64,000 bases of DNA. Source: Marsupella aquatica. Taxonomy: Eukaryota; Marchantiophyta. The stretch's first letter is position 1, and every line of letters begins with the position of its first letter. The stretch covers positions 17,670,001 through 17,734,000 of the forward strand of contig OZ316893.1 of assembly GCA_973895155.1 (NCBI GenBank), read 5' to 3'. Below are positions 9,917-21,839 of the stretch, one piece after another. The translations under genes were made by a program, and so were the position numbers. The notes beneath the pieces are model-generated. The model was not told where the DNA came from. It ran no database searches and saw nothing but the letters and a program-made list of their open reading frames with translations.

Positions 9917-12900
9917 ATGTCTCGGTCGATTGTTCTATCCCGATTCGGGACTGGGGATATTGTCACCATCCCCGTCCCTTTGGAAGACACGTACAAGCAG
10001 GTCTGGGAGAGATACCTTTGCGGGAGATTTGATTTGAAGATGAATGATATTGAGGCCATTGTTTGAGAGCTCAAATCCAGTGATGACATCAAAGATGCTA
10101 CAACGTTCAATGTTGATGATGGTGAACGGTTTTGGCATCTGAACGCAGGGATTTCATACTCACTTCGGGTTAGACAACATGAAGGACTATCAAGTGTCCC
10201 CCAAGTTCCATTTGATGTTGTCAAGATTTCTTCTAGTGAAGATGGAGATCACACTCCAAGTCCTTCGTTGAAGAGGAAAGTCCTACAACATGCTGTCGTT
10301 AAAGGTGAGACTCCGGGAAGCTCTAACCAGTTGGAGGTCGTGCATCGGCGGAGTGCAATGGACACATTGCTCAAATCCACTGGTCATAGCAAGTTATCAA
10401 GGTTCATATCAGCAGGTGATTTCAAACATGAGCAAGTCCCCTGTCTGCCAACTAAGTACAACGGGAACGTTGTGTTTGAATTGCCACCAATTGACAAGAT
10501 GCTCTCTAAAGGATCTAGGCTTAGGGACATGGACCGTGCCAAAGATTGCTACATTTGGACCCGCATATTTCCAACTACCGCGAACGTTCAGCCAAAAAAA
10601 CTTTGGCAATTCGGTAAGGTTACTTGTACGGGATTTATTGAATGTTGGAACAAGTCCTGCGAGTACTTCCAAAGGAAGAAGAAGGCAAATGCTAAGGCAT
10701 GGCAGGGTACTCCAAAGCTTAGTGGTCAGTATGATGTGGGATCTTTTATCAAAGAGGGAGGTGTTGTATGTCATTATTGTGAACAAATTCCTTTTTGTGT
10801 TAAGTACTGCCCTGCCCATTTGTTTTATATGTACGCGCAAGTATTACTTGATGTGGAAACATGTAATCATATGTCCCGTCTGGCAATTCATATAGGTGAG
10901 CATAACCATCCACGTAGAAAAACCTTCTCTAGGAGTGCAGAGAAGATGGCTGAGGATTTAATTAAAAAAATCATGGAGCCAACCCTTTGGCAAAACCAAC
11001 AGGGATCTTGAATTCAGCTACAGGGTCCATAGTGAAAGCTCTTTGCAAACATGTTGACAACATGGTCGATATCAAAGAAACTGAAATATGGAAGTCTTTG
11101 ATGGTACTTTCCACTCCCCAGAAGTTTGCATCTCTTTGTCGGAGCGTTAGGATAGACCAAAAGGGTCGGGGTGAGTTAGATTTTCTCTCACAAATGCAAA
11201 AGAGGATTAACCTGTCGTTTCTCCAGAGGTATTTGCTCCCGGGTCAGGGATGTCAAGATGATAGGCCTCACATCTTTAAAATGACCATGAAGGGTCACGG
11301 TTCCGGTGTGGATCTTTTGAGGCAGATGCAACCGGGTGGAAGACTCGAAGGAGCCTGGGTGAGTTTTGATGTCATGCAGCGTGTGACAACCAATTGTTTT
11401 ACTTTTAGAGCGCATGTCTATGACCATAACTTCCGTGCACTTTGTACAATTTTCACATGCAAGTTGAAAGGTGAAGACACTAAGTCTTTTGAAAAGGCTT
11501 GGAGAGTTATGATTGAGGTTTGCAAGGAAAATGGATTACAGGATGTTGTCATCCAAGGGTTTATGGCGGACAATGCACAGGCGGGATGGAATGTTGTGCG
11601 CAATGTTTTTTTTGGTGGACACCCCAACCCGGAAAGGGAGCGCTCTGATGTATTTCACTTTTATCAATCTTTCCATCGACATTCCAAGGAAGGAGTACTC
11701 GAAGAATGTCAATTGGAACATCGGAGACTTTGGGAGAAACTAAGAAATGCTCCAACATTTGTGGTAGCGTATCGGGTGTCTCGAGAGATTGTGGTGTGGT
11801 GGCAATCAGGAAACTGTGTGCCTGGAAAGCTCATGATGCTCCAAAGCTGGATATCCTAGTGGGTTGTTTGCTGGCGCCAGTGGGGGAATTTTATTTGAGT
11901 GGTATGACATACATCTCCTCTCTTGTCTGTCATTTTCATCAACTTTATATTAGCGCCAGGCGCTGGTTTGATTTTCTTGTAACTCACACGTCGAAACCAT
12001 GAATACAATACATTGAAGCCACTATGTCAACAAAGTTCCAGAGTCATAAATTGAAATTGTATTTCACGTCTGTATTACATACTTGTTGTTGCCAGTGCCG
12101 GGCGCTGGTAATAGAATGCTAGTACTTATTGTTGAATTTGTACTATGGCAAAGCAAAAGCACAGAAGAATGTGCCTTGATTCCCAACTGTATAGGGTCAG
12201 AATCAAGGCATGCGTCTATGAAATCCTGGGCTACAAAGAAAAAAGTTGGTCTTTTTTAAGCATGCAAAGTTGACCAAAACCGTGCTCTGTCTCAAATTGC
12301 GGGATACAGTGCATATCGTAAAGGGTTGAACAGAGGAAAGGGGCCAACTATATGGGAATTGGCATTCCGTTCCGCGGATCAAGTAGGTTCATCGAGGTTA
12401 TTTGAAGATGCGACCAACATGCTTCTTTCCAACTCGGCGGACTTTGATTTGGAAAGAAGTAATCCCCTTAACGGAGATATAGTGACCAATTCAATGAAGA
12501 GGAAGGGGCATGCAACTGGGATTGTCTCTCCACAAGACTCCCATCGGCATGACACCGTTCTCATAACCACACCTAATACTCGTGTTTTGAAAAGGAAAAA
12601 CCTAAACAGAACTGACTTTGCCTCCATTCCCTCAAATTCTAATGATCCTGTTACAAGAGTGGTGAATCTCTCTGGTATGGACACATCAAAGGGTGATACT
12701 CATTCACTAGACAATACCCCTCAAACAACCCGTACAACAAGATCCACAAAACCTCCGCTCAGTGCCCCAGCTGCACTTCAAAATTCACTCCCACACACGA
12801 TTCTGCTAGAGAAGGATGTCCCTCTAGGGCAGTGGCAGTTGCAACGGACGTCCAAATATGGAGCAGGTCCCCAGTGTAATGGGAAACTCAATGGGAGTTC

Positions 12901-13195
12901 TGATTGCGATGAGTGTCAAAATCATATCAAGAAGGTTGGCTTCCATTTGTCTGACGGTGTTGTTTGAATTGTCGTGAAGGGCCATCATCTTTTTAGGGGC
13001 AAACCCATCTCCAAAATGATTTGGTTCTGCCCAAACCAAACATGTTATAAAAGTCGTTCGCATCGTGGAGTTCATCAACTTCCTCCTCTTCCTGAAATTT
13101 TGCTTGTTCTGAAGGGTACGAGCCTATCTCCTTTTGAAATTACGTTCCTCGAAGAGCAAGGACTTGTCTTAGCCCAAACAACAGGATCGAGTTGA
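9917..13195 (+). pseudogene. Decayed Mutator-like transposase with WRKY/GCM1-type zinc finger
   Basis: The frame opens at ATG 9,917 and continues through an in-frame TGA (10,064-10,066) to about 10,980, where a single-base loss shifts it; it then runs to about 11,760 and continues after an intron (about 11,905 to 12,260) to 13,195 with a second TGA at 12,965. The N-terminal half has Cys/His spacing ending in HIGEHNHP, the WRKY/GCM1-type finger of many MULE transposases. The block SFDVMQRVTTNCFTFRAHVY to GFMADNAQAGWNVVRNVF resembles the DDE core, with candidate Asp residues at SFDV and MADN. A Cys-rich C-terminal region (CDEC, FCPNQTC) is not a typical SWIM finger. It is divergently paired with the ParB/methyltransferase-like gene. 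The stops look like CGA to TGA changes. The transposase call is sound; the exact family is not. Confidence 0.6.
11951..12109. repeat. Two palindrome copies in the transposase intron
   Basis: TAGCGCCAGGCGCTGG starts at 11,951 and GCCAGTGCC-G-GGCGCTGG lies at 12,091-12,108. Each has a single mismatch between arms. Both fall in the non-coding gap between transposase coding blocks. Confidence 0.75.
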
Positions 13196-13950
13196 TCTGC
13201 GCCATCTTCGTTTGACCTCAGGATAAATGTGAATGTGTTCCCAGAAACAATAAAGTTTTTGGAGCCAAATGTCCGGCTGGGTAGTCGGAACGGGAGGAAC
13301 TCAAGGCCTCAGTTTAATCTTACTATGGGTCACACTAGCGAATGGAGTCTGCACAAAAAGAAGAGATGAGTTTGGATGGGGAATGGAATGTTCAAACTGG
13401 AAATGCTTTTGGAAAGCAATTTCAAACCCATGAGAACTTTGATCACCAAGCACGTACTTTGTCCAAATCTATATCTTCCCTGCTTGCTCTTGTGAGGACT
13501 TCTTCCAACGTCATTCGCGTGGCAAGTTGTCCATGCCTTGTAAACATCTATACTGGGTGTACATAAATGTTTTCAAACTTGATGTTGAGGAGTTGACTCT
13601 TTGTAGCCAACCAATTTTGACAGTGGGCGAAGTCAGGCTTGTCTTGGAGAGGCAGAACTTGAATGGCTTATTATAGAGGCTGAAACTTCCGTATAGGTCG
13701 TTGAATATAACGGATAGTCACTATTTTGTCTTTAGCCAACGGATATTTTACTTGGTTTATTTAGAATCTTTTGGTTAGCGCTGGGCGCTGCTTCAAGAAG
13801 TTGGTACTTTCCTTGCTTTATTATGTACGTATATAGTAGAAGCATTACAACATGTTTGATTTTTTATGTCCATTTGATATCTTTCTCTTTTATCTTTAAA
13901 GCCGTGTTGATTCAATTATTCTGAAGAATATAGTTGTCGCCAGGAGCTGT
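13196..13950 (+). other. Tail of the transposase gene and two decayed palindromes
   Basis: Up to about 13,566 there are short open stretches in shifting frames (for example 13,342-13,566) that may be the decayed 3' end of the transposase gene; I cannot assign them. Two more weak palindrome copies follow at 13,776-13,790 (TAGCGCTGGGCGCTG) and 13,935-13,949 (TGTCGCCAGGAGCTG). No member of the family is seen between here and 31.9 kb. Confidence 0.4.
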
Positions 13951-15902
13951 TTTGTCATTTGTTTGTCAAGATACATGGTCCATTTAAGTGAACTCATGTT
14001 GATTGAGTTGATTTGGACACTACTCTTCACTTGTGCTATGGTGGGTCCCACCCAAAGGGTCACTCTTTAGCCTGGACGATTCATGATATTTGAATGAATA
14101 TTTTATTGGGTATAGTCCCAATACCGTGTTATGTTATCTTCTACAACAAATTGTCGTGTCAAAGGAGGATTGATAGTACTATTGAGCCATCGCATGGCAC
14201 GAAAGAATTGTTTGTTCTAAACCTAATTCATTAAGACAAAATTATGTGATTAGCGTAGTTTTTCATTTGGACCAAAGGGCTATGGTTGATGCAAAACTGG
14301 TAATAGGTAAAATTTGACTGTTAACAACAAAATATCTCATGGTAACAGGTTTTCTGTTTTCTGTTTTCTGTCACGACTACCATACCCCCTAACTAGGAAG
14401 TTATGGGTGTTGTCAGTTGTTGGCGCGCCCAGACATGCGGGATAGGGTCTAGGTTGGGAGCCAAAAGTTTGGGGACCAAAGTTGGTCTGGGGGTGGCAGG
14501 TCTCCAGAAGCATATATGAGGGGACTGGTCAGTTGGTGATGGATAGGTATGAGGGGAAACCCGGGTTGCGCCCAAGGAATGAGCTATTCTGGACGAATAG
14601 TGGGGGTCGGTTTTGGTTTCGGCTTATGGCATTGGGAGGACCTATCGCTGACTTACTTACCAATGTCTGTTGAGCTTGAGTTAGGATGCTAGACTTGGGA
14701 GATCTAGATCCTGAAGGGTTGTCGCGCCCATAACTCGGGCCTTAATCCAAGTTAGTTCCTCAGCGCGCGCATGACCACCAGTAGAGGTGAGGTTTCAGGC
14801 AAAGAGGTGTGTTGTGGCCCTGGTTAGTCCAAGTCGGACTATAACCGTATACATACCGGTATAATATTACACGACATTCACTAATATCATAGGTATTTTT
14901 GGTTTCCACTGCTGGAAGACTTCCATAGTTAGTGACTTGGACTAACTCCCGGTTTGGGGACTTTCAAACCATTGACGTGACTTAAAACTTTGCAACATGC
15001 ACTTCTTCAACAATCCCAACCATTAGTCCGCACCCTGTGCGTCCCTTAAAATGGCGCCTTTGCGAGGCAAGGCATGCATACAACACCAGTTACTCGCGAG
15101 AGATCAAAGGGAAAAGACCATTTTACTCAGATAAGAGGGACTTCTAAGGGATCAACAGGCCTAATGGCAGTCAATGCCAAGTCTCTACAAGGCCCTGCCT
15201 TGCACTTGCCCAACAAGCTCAACTCTGGCTCTCACTCCTTAGTGCTCTCTTATCTTCCTCAGGTTGGGACTCCCTGTGCCTCACAGATTCTTCTACTGAG
15301 ATAAAACAAGTCTCTCCCCCTCTCCTTAACGGAAGGGGGAACCTAAATACTACTTGGCGGAAAGGAACTAGAAGATACTACCTCCCGGATGATGCCTAAC
15401 TGACTAACTACCTTCTGACTAGCTGGCCGCATTTCCCTTGACCAGTTGACCGTCAGTGGCGGGGGGCGCTGACCGGGGTGTCAGTAGCTAAGTCTATTGA
15501 CCGCAGTTCTAGTTTGTCGATGGACTCTATCCTATGTCGGCTGGTCCTAACTGACCTTGTCCTAATCCTTTCTACTGCGTTGCTAATCAGTGCCTAATGA
15601 CATCTATTTTGTTGTTAAGTGTCAAACACTTGTCAAGGAGCTTAAGGGACTTTTCTCCTAAAAAACTACCTACTACGTGCTCCATGTCATACCAGGGTCA
15701 CAAAGGATTGACAAAACTTATGAAATGTGCTTACAATGTCTAATCACTCCATACATAAGTAGTTTCAACTCTCCATTTCTAGAGAGGTAGTCCCCTTGAC
15801 TACTTTTGCACTCACACCCTTCCCCTCTCCTCTACTCCAAGGATCAGCAAGGGGGATCTCCACTCCAAGCTGTCACCTTAGAGTAGATTCTCACACAAAC
15901 AC

Positions 15903-16270
15903 CCAAGAATCCAAAGTACTTTCCTCTTCAAGCTTAAGTCTCCTCAAGACCCTCAAAGTAGTGTTACTCCTCAACCTTGCCCCCTGGCCTTGGTTTGGGT
16001 CCACACATCCCCTTTGAGCTCTAGAGAAGGCTCCTCTATCTAAGGACTCTTCCTCTTGTTCTTACTTCTTATTAACACCACACACCAAGCAAAGTACTTT
16101 CCACCCTCAAGCTATAATCCTTTCTAAGTCTCAAAGTAGTGCTCTACCTTAACCTTGCCTCCTTGGCCTTGGTTTTGTACTCTAGCACATCCCCTTTGAG
16201 CTTAGACCAAGATTACACCATAGCATGGACTCTTCTCTTGCTCTCATACACTTCAAATGCACTCACACTT
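15903..16270 (+). repeat. Imperfect tandem duplication, ~178-bp unit
   Basis: The block beginning near aaagtactttcc (15,915) recurs at 16,093 with shared islands such as tctcaaagtagtg / ctcaaagtagtg, ccttggccttggtttt and acatcccctttgagct. Similarity is roughly 75-80 percent by eye. Confidence 0.65.
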
Positions 16271-17663
16271 AATGGTCACAATGAAGATTGACAAGTCTTC
16301 TTTTATTGTATCACCTTTACAACAAAAGTTCACTACACATTCTCCACACTAAGCATGGACCACCTCTCCCTTCTCAAGCTTAGCCCTACCTTGGCAAGGT
16401 AGAGATTCCACTTAAGAGATGAGACTCCCGATCCCTAACAAAGGAAAACTTCCTCCTCTTATACTATTCTCCTTCCACACCAACCAAGCTCAACCTGGGG
16501 TCCAACTACACCTCCCCCAAGTCCTCCTAACACACAAAGTCCAACTCTATAGTTCGTAGCCCACCCTACAACCTATTGTTTGGCCTCCTTCCAAGCCCTT
16601 GAATATGCCACACATGAGTTGCATTCTTTAACCTCCAAACCTGCTCCCACTTATGGTCCTCCTCACCAGATTTCCAACCCACTTGAAATCTCGCAAAAAG
16701 AGTGAGTGAGTCTCAAGTTATGCTTAGTCAAAGTTGGCCTTATTTTACTTGTAACCCCTTTACTACCCTAAGTAAACTACCCCCTATATTTACTTTTCTT
16801 AACTTTATGGCCTTACACCTTTGACCAAAGGTAAGTACCCTTCCCTAGAGCCTAACTAAAGTGGTATGGGTGCAAGAAAGGTCAGCCCCTAAATCTGGTA
16901 TTCATTCCCCTATGCCGACTTTGGTTTGCAAGCTATCGGGACCCCCTCATGGCCTTGGCTAAAAATATATTTGAGTGATTCTTTTTCTGGGTTTCAACCT
17001 TCACCAAGGGGTGCCTTACCTTCCCCTAACTAAGCACAAAAAAAATTGGGCCCCAACGGATACCCCTAGCCAAAGTTATGCCCATTCTCCCAAGGCCTGT
17101 TTTTGGTGTAAAGCAGGTGTAAGCGGCGACCTGATTACACTTACCTTACACGCCCCTTATGGTGATTCCAGGTGTCACCAAGGGAGACTCTCGTGCTTAT
17201 GAAGGGAATTATGTTTACTAAGGGAGAGAGAGAGAGAGTGGCTCGGTTCACAAGAGGATTGTCTAGCAGCATGTCAATCCTCCGTAGCTCTAATTCTCCA
17301 ACAGCCAGAATAACTACTTCTCCAACAACCATAACTCGCAGCTCTTCAATTCATCAGCAGCGATAGCCCACATCCAGCCATAGCTCACAGCCAACCTAGT
17401 CAATTTCACAGCTAGCCCACCTCTTCAATTTTGCAGCTAGCAGCACAACAGCACAGCAGCAGATTCGAAGCACAGCAGCAGCAGCCATAGCTTGATTCCT
17501 TCTCAGCAACTAGCTCTATTCCAATCACTCAGCCAAGCAGGTCTCTCTTCTCAATTTTGTAGCTGCCCACCTCTGCAATTTCGCAGCTAGCAGCAATCCT
17601 AATTTGCAGCCATAGCTCTATTCCTTCTCAGCAGCCATAGCTCTTCAATTCGCAGCAGCAGCC

Positions 17664-17743
17664 ATTTCAATTCAAGCATCCCTTCCTTCAATTCAAGCAT
17701 CCCTTCCTTCAATTCAGCCGCCCTTCCTTCAATTCAGGCGCCC
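17664..17743 (+). repeat. 21-bp tandem repeat, about four units
   Basis: The unit ttcaattcaagcatcccttc is repeated nearly exactly about four times, the last two with gccg and gcg changes. Confidence 0.85.
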
Positions 17744-18957
17744 TTGTGCTCAATTGGCACCTTTGGACAGCCTCCTCGTGCTTGACTTCCTCACCGGCCT
17801 TGTGCTTGAGTCGTAGCTTGCGCGTCGTCTTTCCAACACTTACAAAAAAATGACGTTTTTTCTGGAAAAAACTGCATTTCCAGGCTGTTTTGGACTGCCC
17901 CCAAAAATCACACATGAGTCCAAAATGACTTCTGAGTAGATTCACATATTATCTGGACGTAGGCCTATGTCCTGGTTTACTAATATCTAAACAAAAACCT
18001 TATTACCAATTTTCTAAAATTAGGTAAAGAGGGTTAATTATTATGTTTTCCAAAAATTTTCTCAACTTGGAGATGCTCCCAAAAAGTAACCAAAGATAAC
18101 CAAGTTCTACCACAAGTTCCCAGGGATAGAGTGGACCATATTTCACCCAGTCCCAAACTTGGAAAGCCTAAATTTACTCATCAGCTATTTTTCCCGGGAC
18201 CCGCTATTTGGTAACTTTAAGTTTTGCCAAAATACTTACAACTCCTAGGTTAAGACCCCACTTGACTTTGTGACTTTTATGTGTGGTCTAGGGACTACCT
18301 AGCACCTATAGGGTGAGTCTTAGCAAAAATTATCACTCAAAAGTATCGGTCATGCCTTCGGCCCGACTTGCCGACTACCGTAACTTCTTTCCGCCCTTAC
18401 CGAATAACTTACTCAACTCTTGATCTTCTTAGAGCAACATGTCCTCTCCCTCAATTTATTTCCTACTCTACTTCCCTAGTTATTAAGTTACCCTAAACCT
18501 AACAACTCCGCTAATCACTAAAACTATGTAATTACTGCTCCTTGAAAGCAAAAAACTGATGCATTTCCTACTCAAGCCTCCACTGAGCCATTCCACATTA
18601 AGCCTAATAAAAAAGATGTCGCTGACCCACCTGCATTTGCGCGGCGCCTGCTCGCTGTCTCCACTAACCGCCCCTTCCGTGTGTGCTGCCATCGGTCTAG
18701 GGTTTGTCCTCTTGTCAAAATGAGATCTCGAGCCACCTTGATGAGAGGTGGGTCCAGGTCCATTCCGCTGACTTACAAGCAGGGTAATGCGCTCTTGCAA
18801 GGCCTTGTTATCCTGTACTGCTTCCTGTGCCTTGTTTCGCGGCTTCGTCGGCCTCAGTCTAGAGCCGTGCTACCTCTCGGCTGAGCTGGCCGATGGAGTC
18901 GCGATGGGTCTGGTTCTGCGCCAGCAATTTGTCTCGCTCGGCGGAGACACTAGCCAC

Positions 18958-20715
18958 CTATTGAGCTGCCTGCAAGAATTGTTTGTTGAGGTTGGCTAGG
19001 TTGGTAACCCAAGCGGAGGACTCTGAGCACAGCTGAAGCACAGTGTCGTTCAGCTTCTTAAGGTCCGCCTGAGCCATGAGCAACTCTTGGCTTAGTCCTT
19101 CCCGCTGTTCGATGGTGCGGACTAACTCCTCACGGCGGTTGGTGGCTGCCTCCTCCAATTGCTCCACTACCATTTGGAGTCGCTCGATCTTGTTCCCCTT
19201 TGCCATGAGTTTTTCCTCTAAGCAGTTTACGATTCAAGGTTGGTGCTCTAACATGAAGAAGGCTAGCTGGAAGTACTATGCGACTTGTTGCCCGATGTAC
19301 GTTGTCAGTTCCCCCGATAGGTCCTGGCTAAATTTCTGGACCAAGTCGTGGGCTACAGTACCCGGGACTACCTGGTAGTCCTCCATTCTCTCGGGCAGGG
19401 GTGCGTCTTCGGGCGGGGCAACGACTTCCTCCGTAGTCCGTAATGGGGAGGGAATGGTTTCTTCCGGCGGCGGAGGAATGGGAGGTGGTTGCGTTGGGGG
19501 TAGCGGGGGCTCGACAGGGGGAGGTGTAGTCCGCGGTGCTACGGTCTTGGGGTTTACCCGAGGTGGTGTAGTTTTCTCGATCGGTGTGATCTCTTTGGAA
19601 TCGGGGGCAACGCTAGTTGGGGCCGAGGTGGCCATTTTCTTTCCCTTGGCCTCCCGCCGTGCCTTGTACTAGGCTAGGATGATGGCGATATGACTTCCTA
19701 GGTAGGTCCTTCCCCCAATAGACATACCTGCCTGAGCCCGCTTAAGCTCCCCCAAGAACCTGCGGCAAAAGAATTGGGCCGAGTTCCGCCGTTTGTACTG
19801 CTCCACCTGCACAATCATATAGAGGGAGATCTTGGATCGTGGCTCGATCATGTGTAAGGTAGTCCATATGAAGTTAAGCCGCTCCATACAGACTAAGTTG
19901 GTGCATGACCCCTGCTTATACCCATTGTCCATCTTACCCTCGGGTTTGAAGTGTCGGGTGTGTATTCCTTATCCCAAATTTGGAGTTCAACTGACACAGG
20001 CCCGGTTGGCATACAAAAGATATGTGCCAACCGATACTTTGTAAGCAATAGGGTCTGCCCTAAAACCTTGGTGGTCGCCACATCAATGTCAAAGTTGGAG
20101 ATGAACTAATAAACCTCCTTTGGCCCGGTTGCGCTAGGCCTCCATAGCAAATGAGCGAACTGCTCCAACTGATGCTCCTTAAGGTAGCCCACGTGGTCTG
20201 GTTTCTTGATGGCGGTCATTCAATAGGTCCGGCTGTCTGTGGTCAAAGGGCCATCGGGACTGGTTATTGGACGGCAGGTTGGCCAGGGCAAGAACGGGTA
20301 CAAGGGCATAGTTAGTCCATGCAGTCAGTTTTGGACCCGGCATATTCCTTGCTTGCTTACGGGAGCGTTGCTCTAGATGCGGACTAACTCGTCCGTCGGA
20401 ACCTGAAGAGCACTCGGTGTTGTTCATCGAACGGACCTAGGTTTGGTTTGGTGGTACGCTGGTAGTCGCAGGCCGAGCAGTTGGGGGTGCCGTCGGAGTA
20501 GCCATATCCCAGTTGAAGGTGTTGGAGCTTTCCCCAAGAAACGTGAGATTGCGCGCCGCTTCTTGTTGTTTGCTGATGTCCTCTTTGCGCTTTTTGGCTG
20601 CAATCTGCTGGTCGATGTAACCCGGAATCTTGTCAAACTCCGCCTGAGTCAGCTTTTGGCTGCCCTTCAGCCTAAAGAACTTCGTGGGGACTTCAAGAAT
20701 TTCCTCTGCTACCAA
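18958..20715 (-). pseudogene. Decayed unknown ORF with Pro-rich and coiled-coil parts (copy 1)
   Basis: Reading down the minus strand: a helical charged block (20,715-20,437, with TQAEFDKIPGYIDQQIAAKKRKEDISKQQEAARN type sequence), broken frames to 19,933, then one frame from 19,932 to 18,958 with stops at 19,669, 19,276 and about 19,236. That frame holds a Pro-rich segment (PPPVEPPLPPTQPPPIPPPP) followed by a coiled coil (IERLQMVVEQLEEAATNRR). Order and composition recall the accessory coiled-coil ORF of the gypsy element at the left edge, but I see no sequence match, so the family is unknown. It is probably retroelement-derived. Confidence 0.45.
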
Positions 20716-21460
20716 TCTAAGTCCCTCCTCGGTGAGATATAGCTCGGTAATGTAGTCCCGCAGCTTGTTGTAGCTGGAATCCTGGTGATGGTTGTGTTCT
20801 CACAGTTAACCTGTGCTACCTTGGCCACCAACTTTGCGTATCTCCGTTTGTAGGCGGCTTTCTTGAGGCAAGAGTACCAATAAGTCTTGGAGAACTTAGC
20901 TCCTACCTTGCCAAACAAGGTCCCAAATCCCAAAGTTGTAAGGGTCATACTAACCTTTGCAGTCCGTCTTGTCGAGTCTGCCTCCCTGACCTGACTAAAT
21001 CTCGTCACAATATGCGCTTAATCCTTGATATTTCCTGATAAGAATTGACTCAATCCAAGCAAAGTGCAAGAGCAACCGGCAGCGCCCACTAAACCTGAAA
21101 GGTGCAAATTAAAGAGCAAATGGGCTGCGGCGCCATCGACTGGGCTCTTATGGGGTGCCAGGGCAAGCTCAAACGTGAGAATGCGAAACCGTTAGTTGTC
21201 ATTAATGGCTTGAGTCTGGCCGTCTTGGTCCAAGCGTGATCCTCGTAACAGATTTTTACTCCGCTGCCTATCGTACTACGGCCGATCGTGATAATTTGCC
21301 CATAATTCCTACTCATTAAGTTGACTAACCTATTCCTAGTCTATTCATAATTGCCAAGATGGCTATACGCTCTACTCTACCTTGCGGCTACGGTCCTAAT
21401 GACCGTATATATCCTAATCTATGACTTGCATCCTGTTTAGTGACACGTTACCCGTGTCAC
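20230..21460 (-). repeat. Direct repeat unit, copy 1
   Basis: This segment matches 21,840-23,150 in the same orientation, with shared islands such as ttaagttgactaacctattc, gtcctaatgaccgtata and taagggtcatactaacctt. It covers the N-terminal part of the decayed unknown ORF and its upstream flank. The ORF in this copy encodes a block (LFGKVGAKFSKTYWY, YKRRYAKLVAKVAQ) shared with copy 2. Confidence 0.75.
21440..21460. repeat. Short perfect inverted repeat
   Basis: Arms GTGACACG and CGTGTCAC with a TTACC spacer at the end of repeat copy 1. Copy 2 has the left arm and a decayed right arm at the equivalent place (about 23,140). Confidence 0.7.
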
Positions 21461-21839
21461 AAGGGTTACTTACCAAAACGCTTGGTTGCAGTGAGGACCG
21501 TTGAATAGCAATCGTGTTGGAGAGCAAGTGCAGCTTTGTATGGGAGGGGCCGCTGGTGGTGCAAGGGGCACTAGGTTGCTTGCTTGAGATATTTTTTGAA
21601 GGCATTCAGGCACCAGGGGCACTTAGGCGTGGGTGCTAGGATTGGTGAGGGCATTGGGTGGCAAGGTCCACCACTTGTGGTATCAAAGCGATTGCCGACA
21701 TAGACATCGGGCCGGGGTTGTGCTAGGTTGGAATCCAAATATCTTAACGGATTTTTGCGGGGACTTAGTGCTTCAATGTGCCCAACGGGTTGACTGTGGG
21801 CAGATTCAGTTACTAGAGACATGGCAAAGAACACTCAAT

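Larger units (their letters stand above)
13951..18957. other. Gene-free repeat-derived sequence
   Basis: About 5 kb without a convincing gene. The open frames are short and lack recognisable motifs. From about 15.0 to 17.8 kb the plus strand is pyrimidine-rich (runs of ctcc, cttcc, cag). Around 17,390-17,670 there are many imperfect cagcag and agctag units. The stretch is probably old LTR or intergenic repeat sequence, but I see no element ends. Confidence 0.5.

Noticed and set aside
11871-11880. CTGGCGCCAG palindrome near the main palindrome family
   Set aside because: It is the inside-out order (GGCGCC centre) and lies in transposase coding sequence; treated as coincidence.
10064-12967. 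In-frame TGA codons as possible selenocysteine or recoding sites in the transposase
   Set aside because: Land plants lack selenocysteine machinery, and frameshifts nearby show ordinary decay.
13951-17800. Pyrimidine-rich strand as a possible exon-rich or 5' UTR region
   Set aside because: No coding signal, splice structure or protein motifs; looks like degraded repeat DNA.
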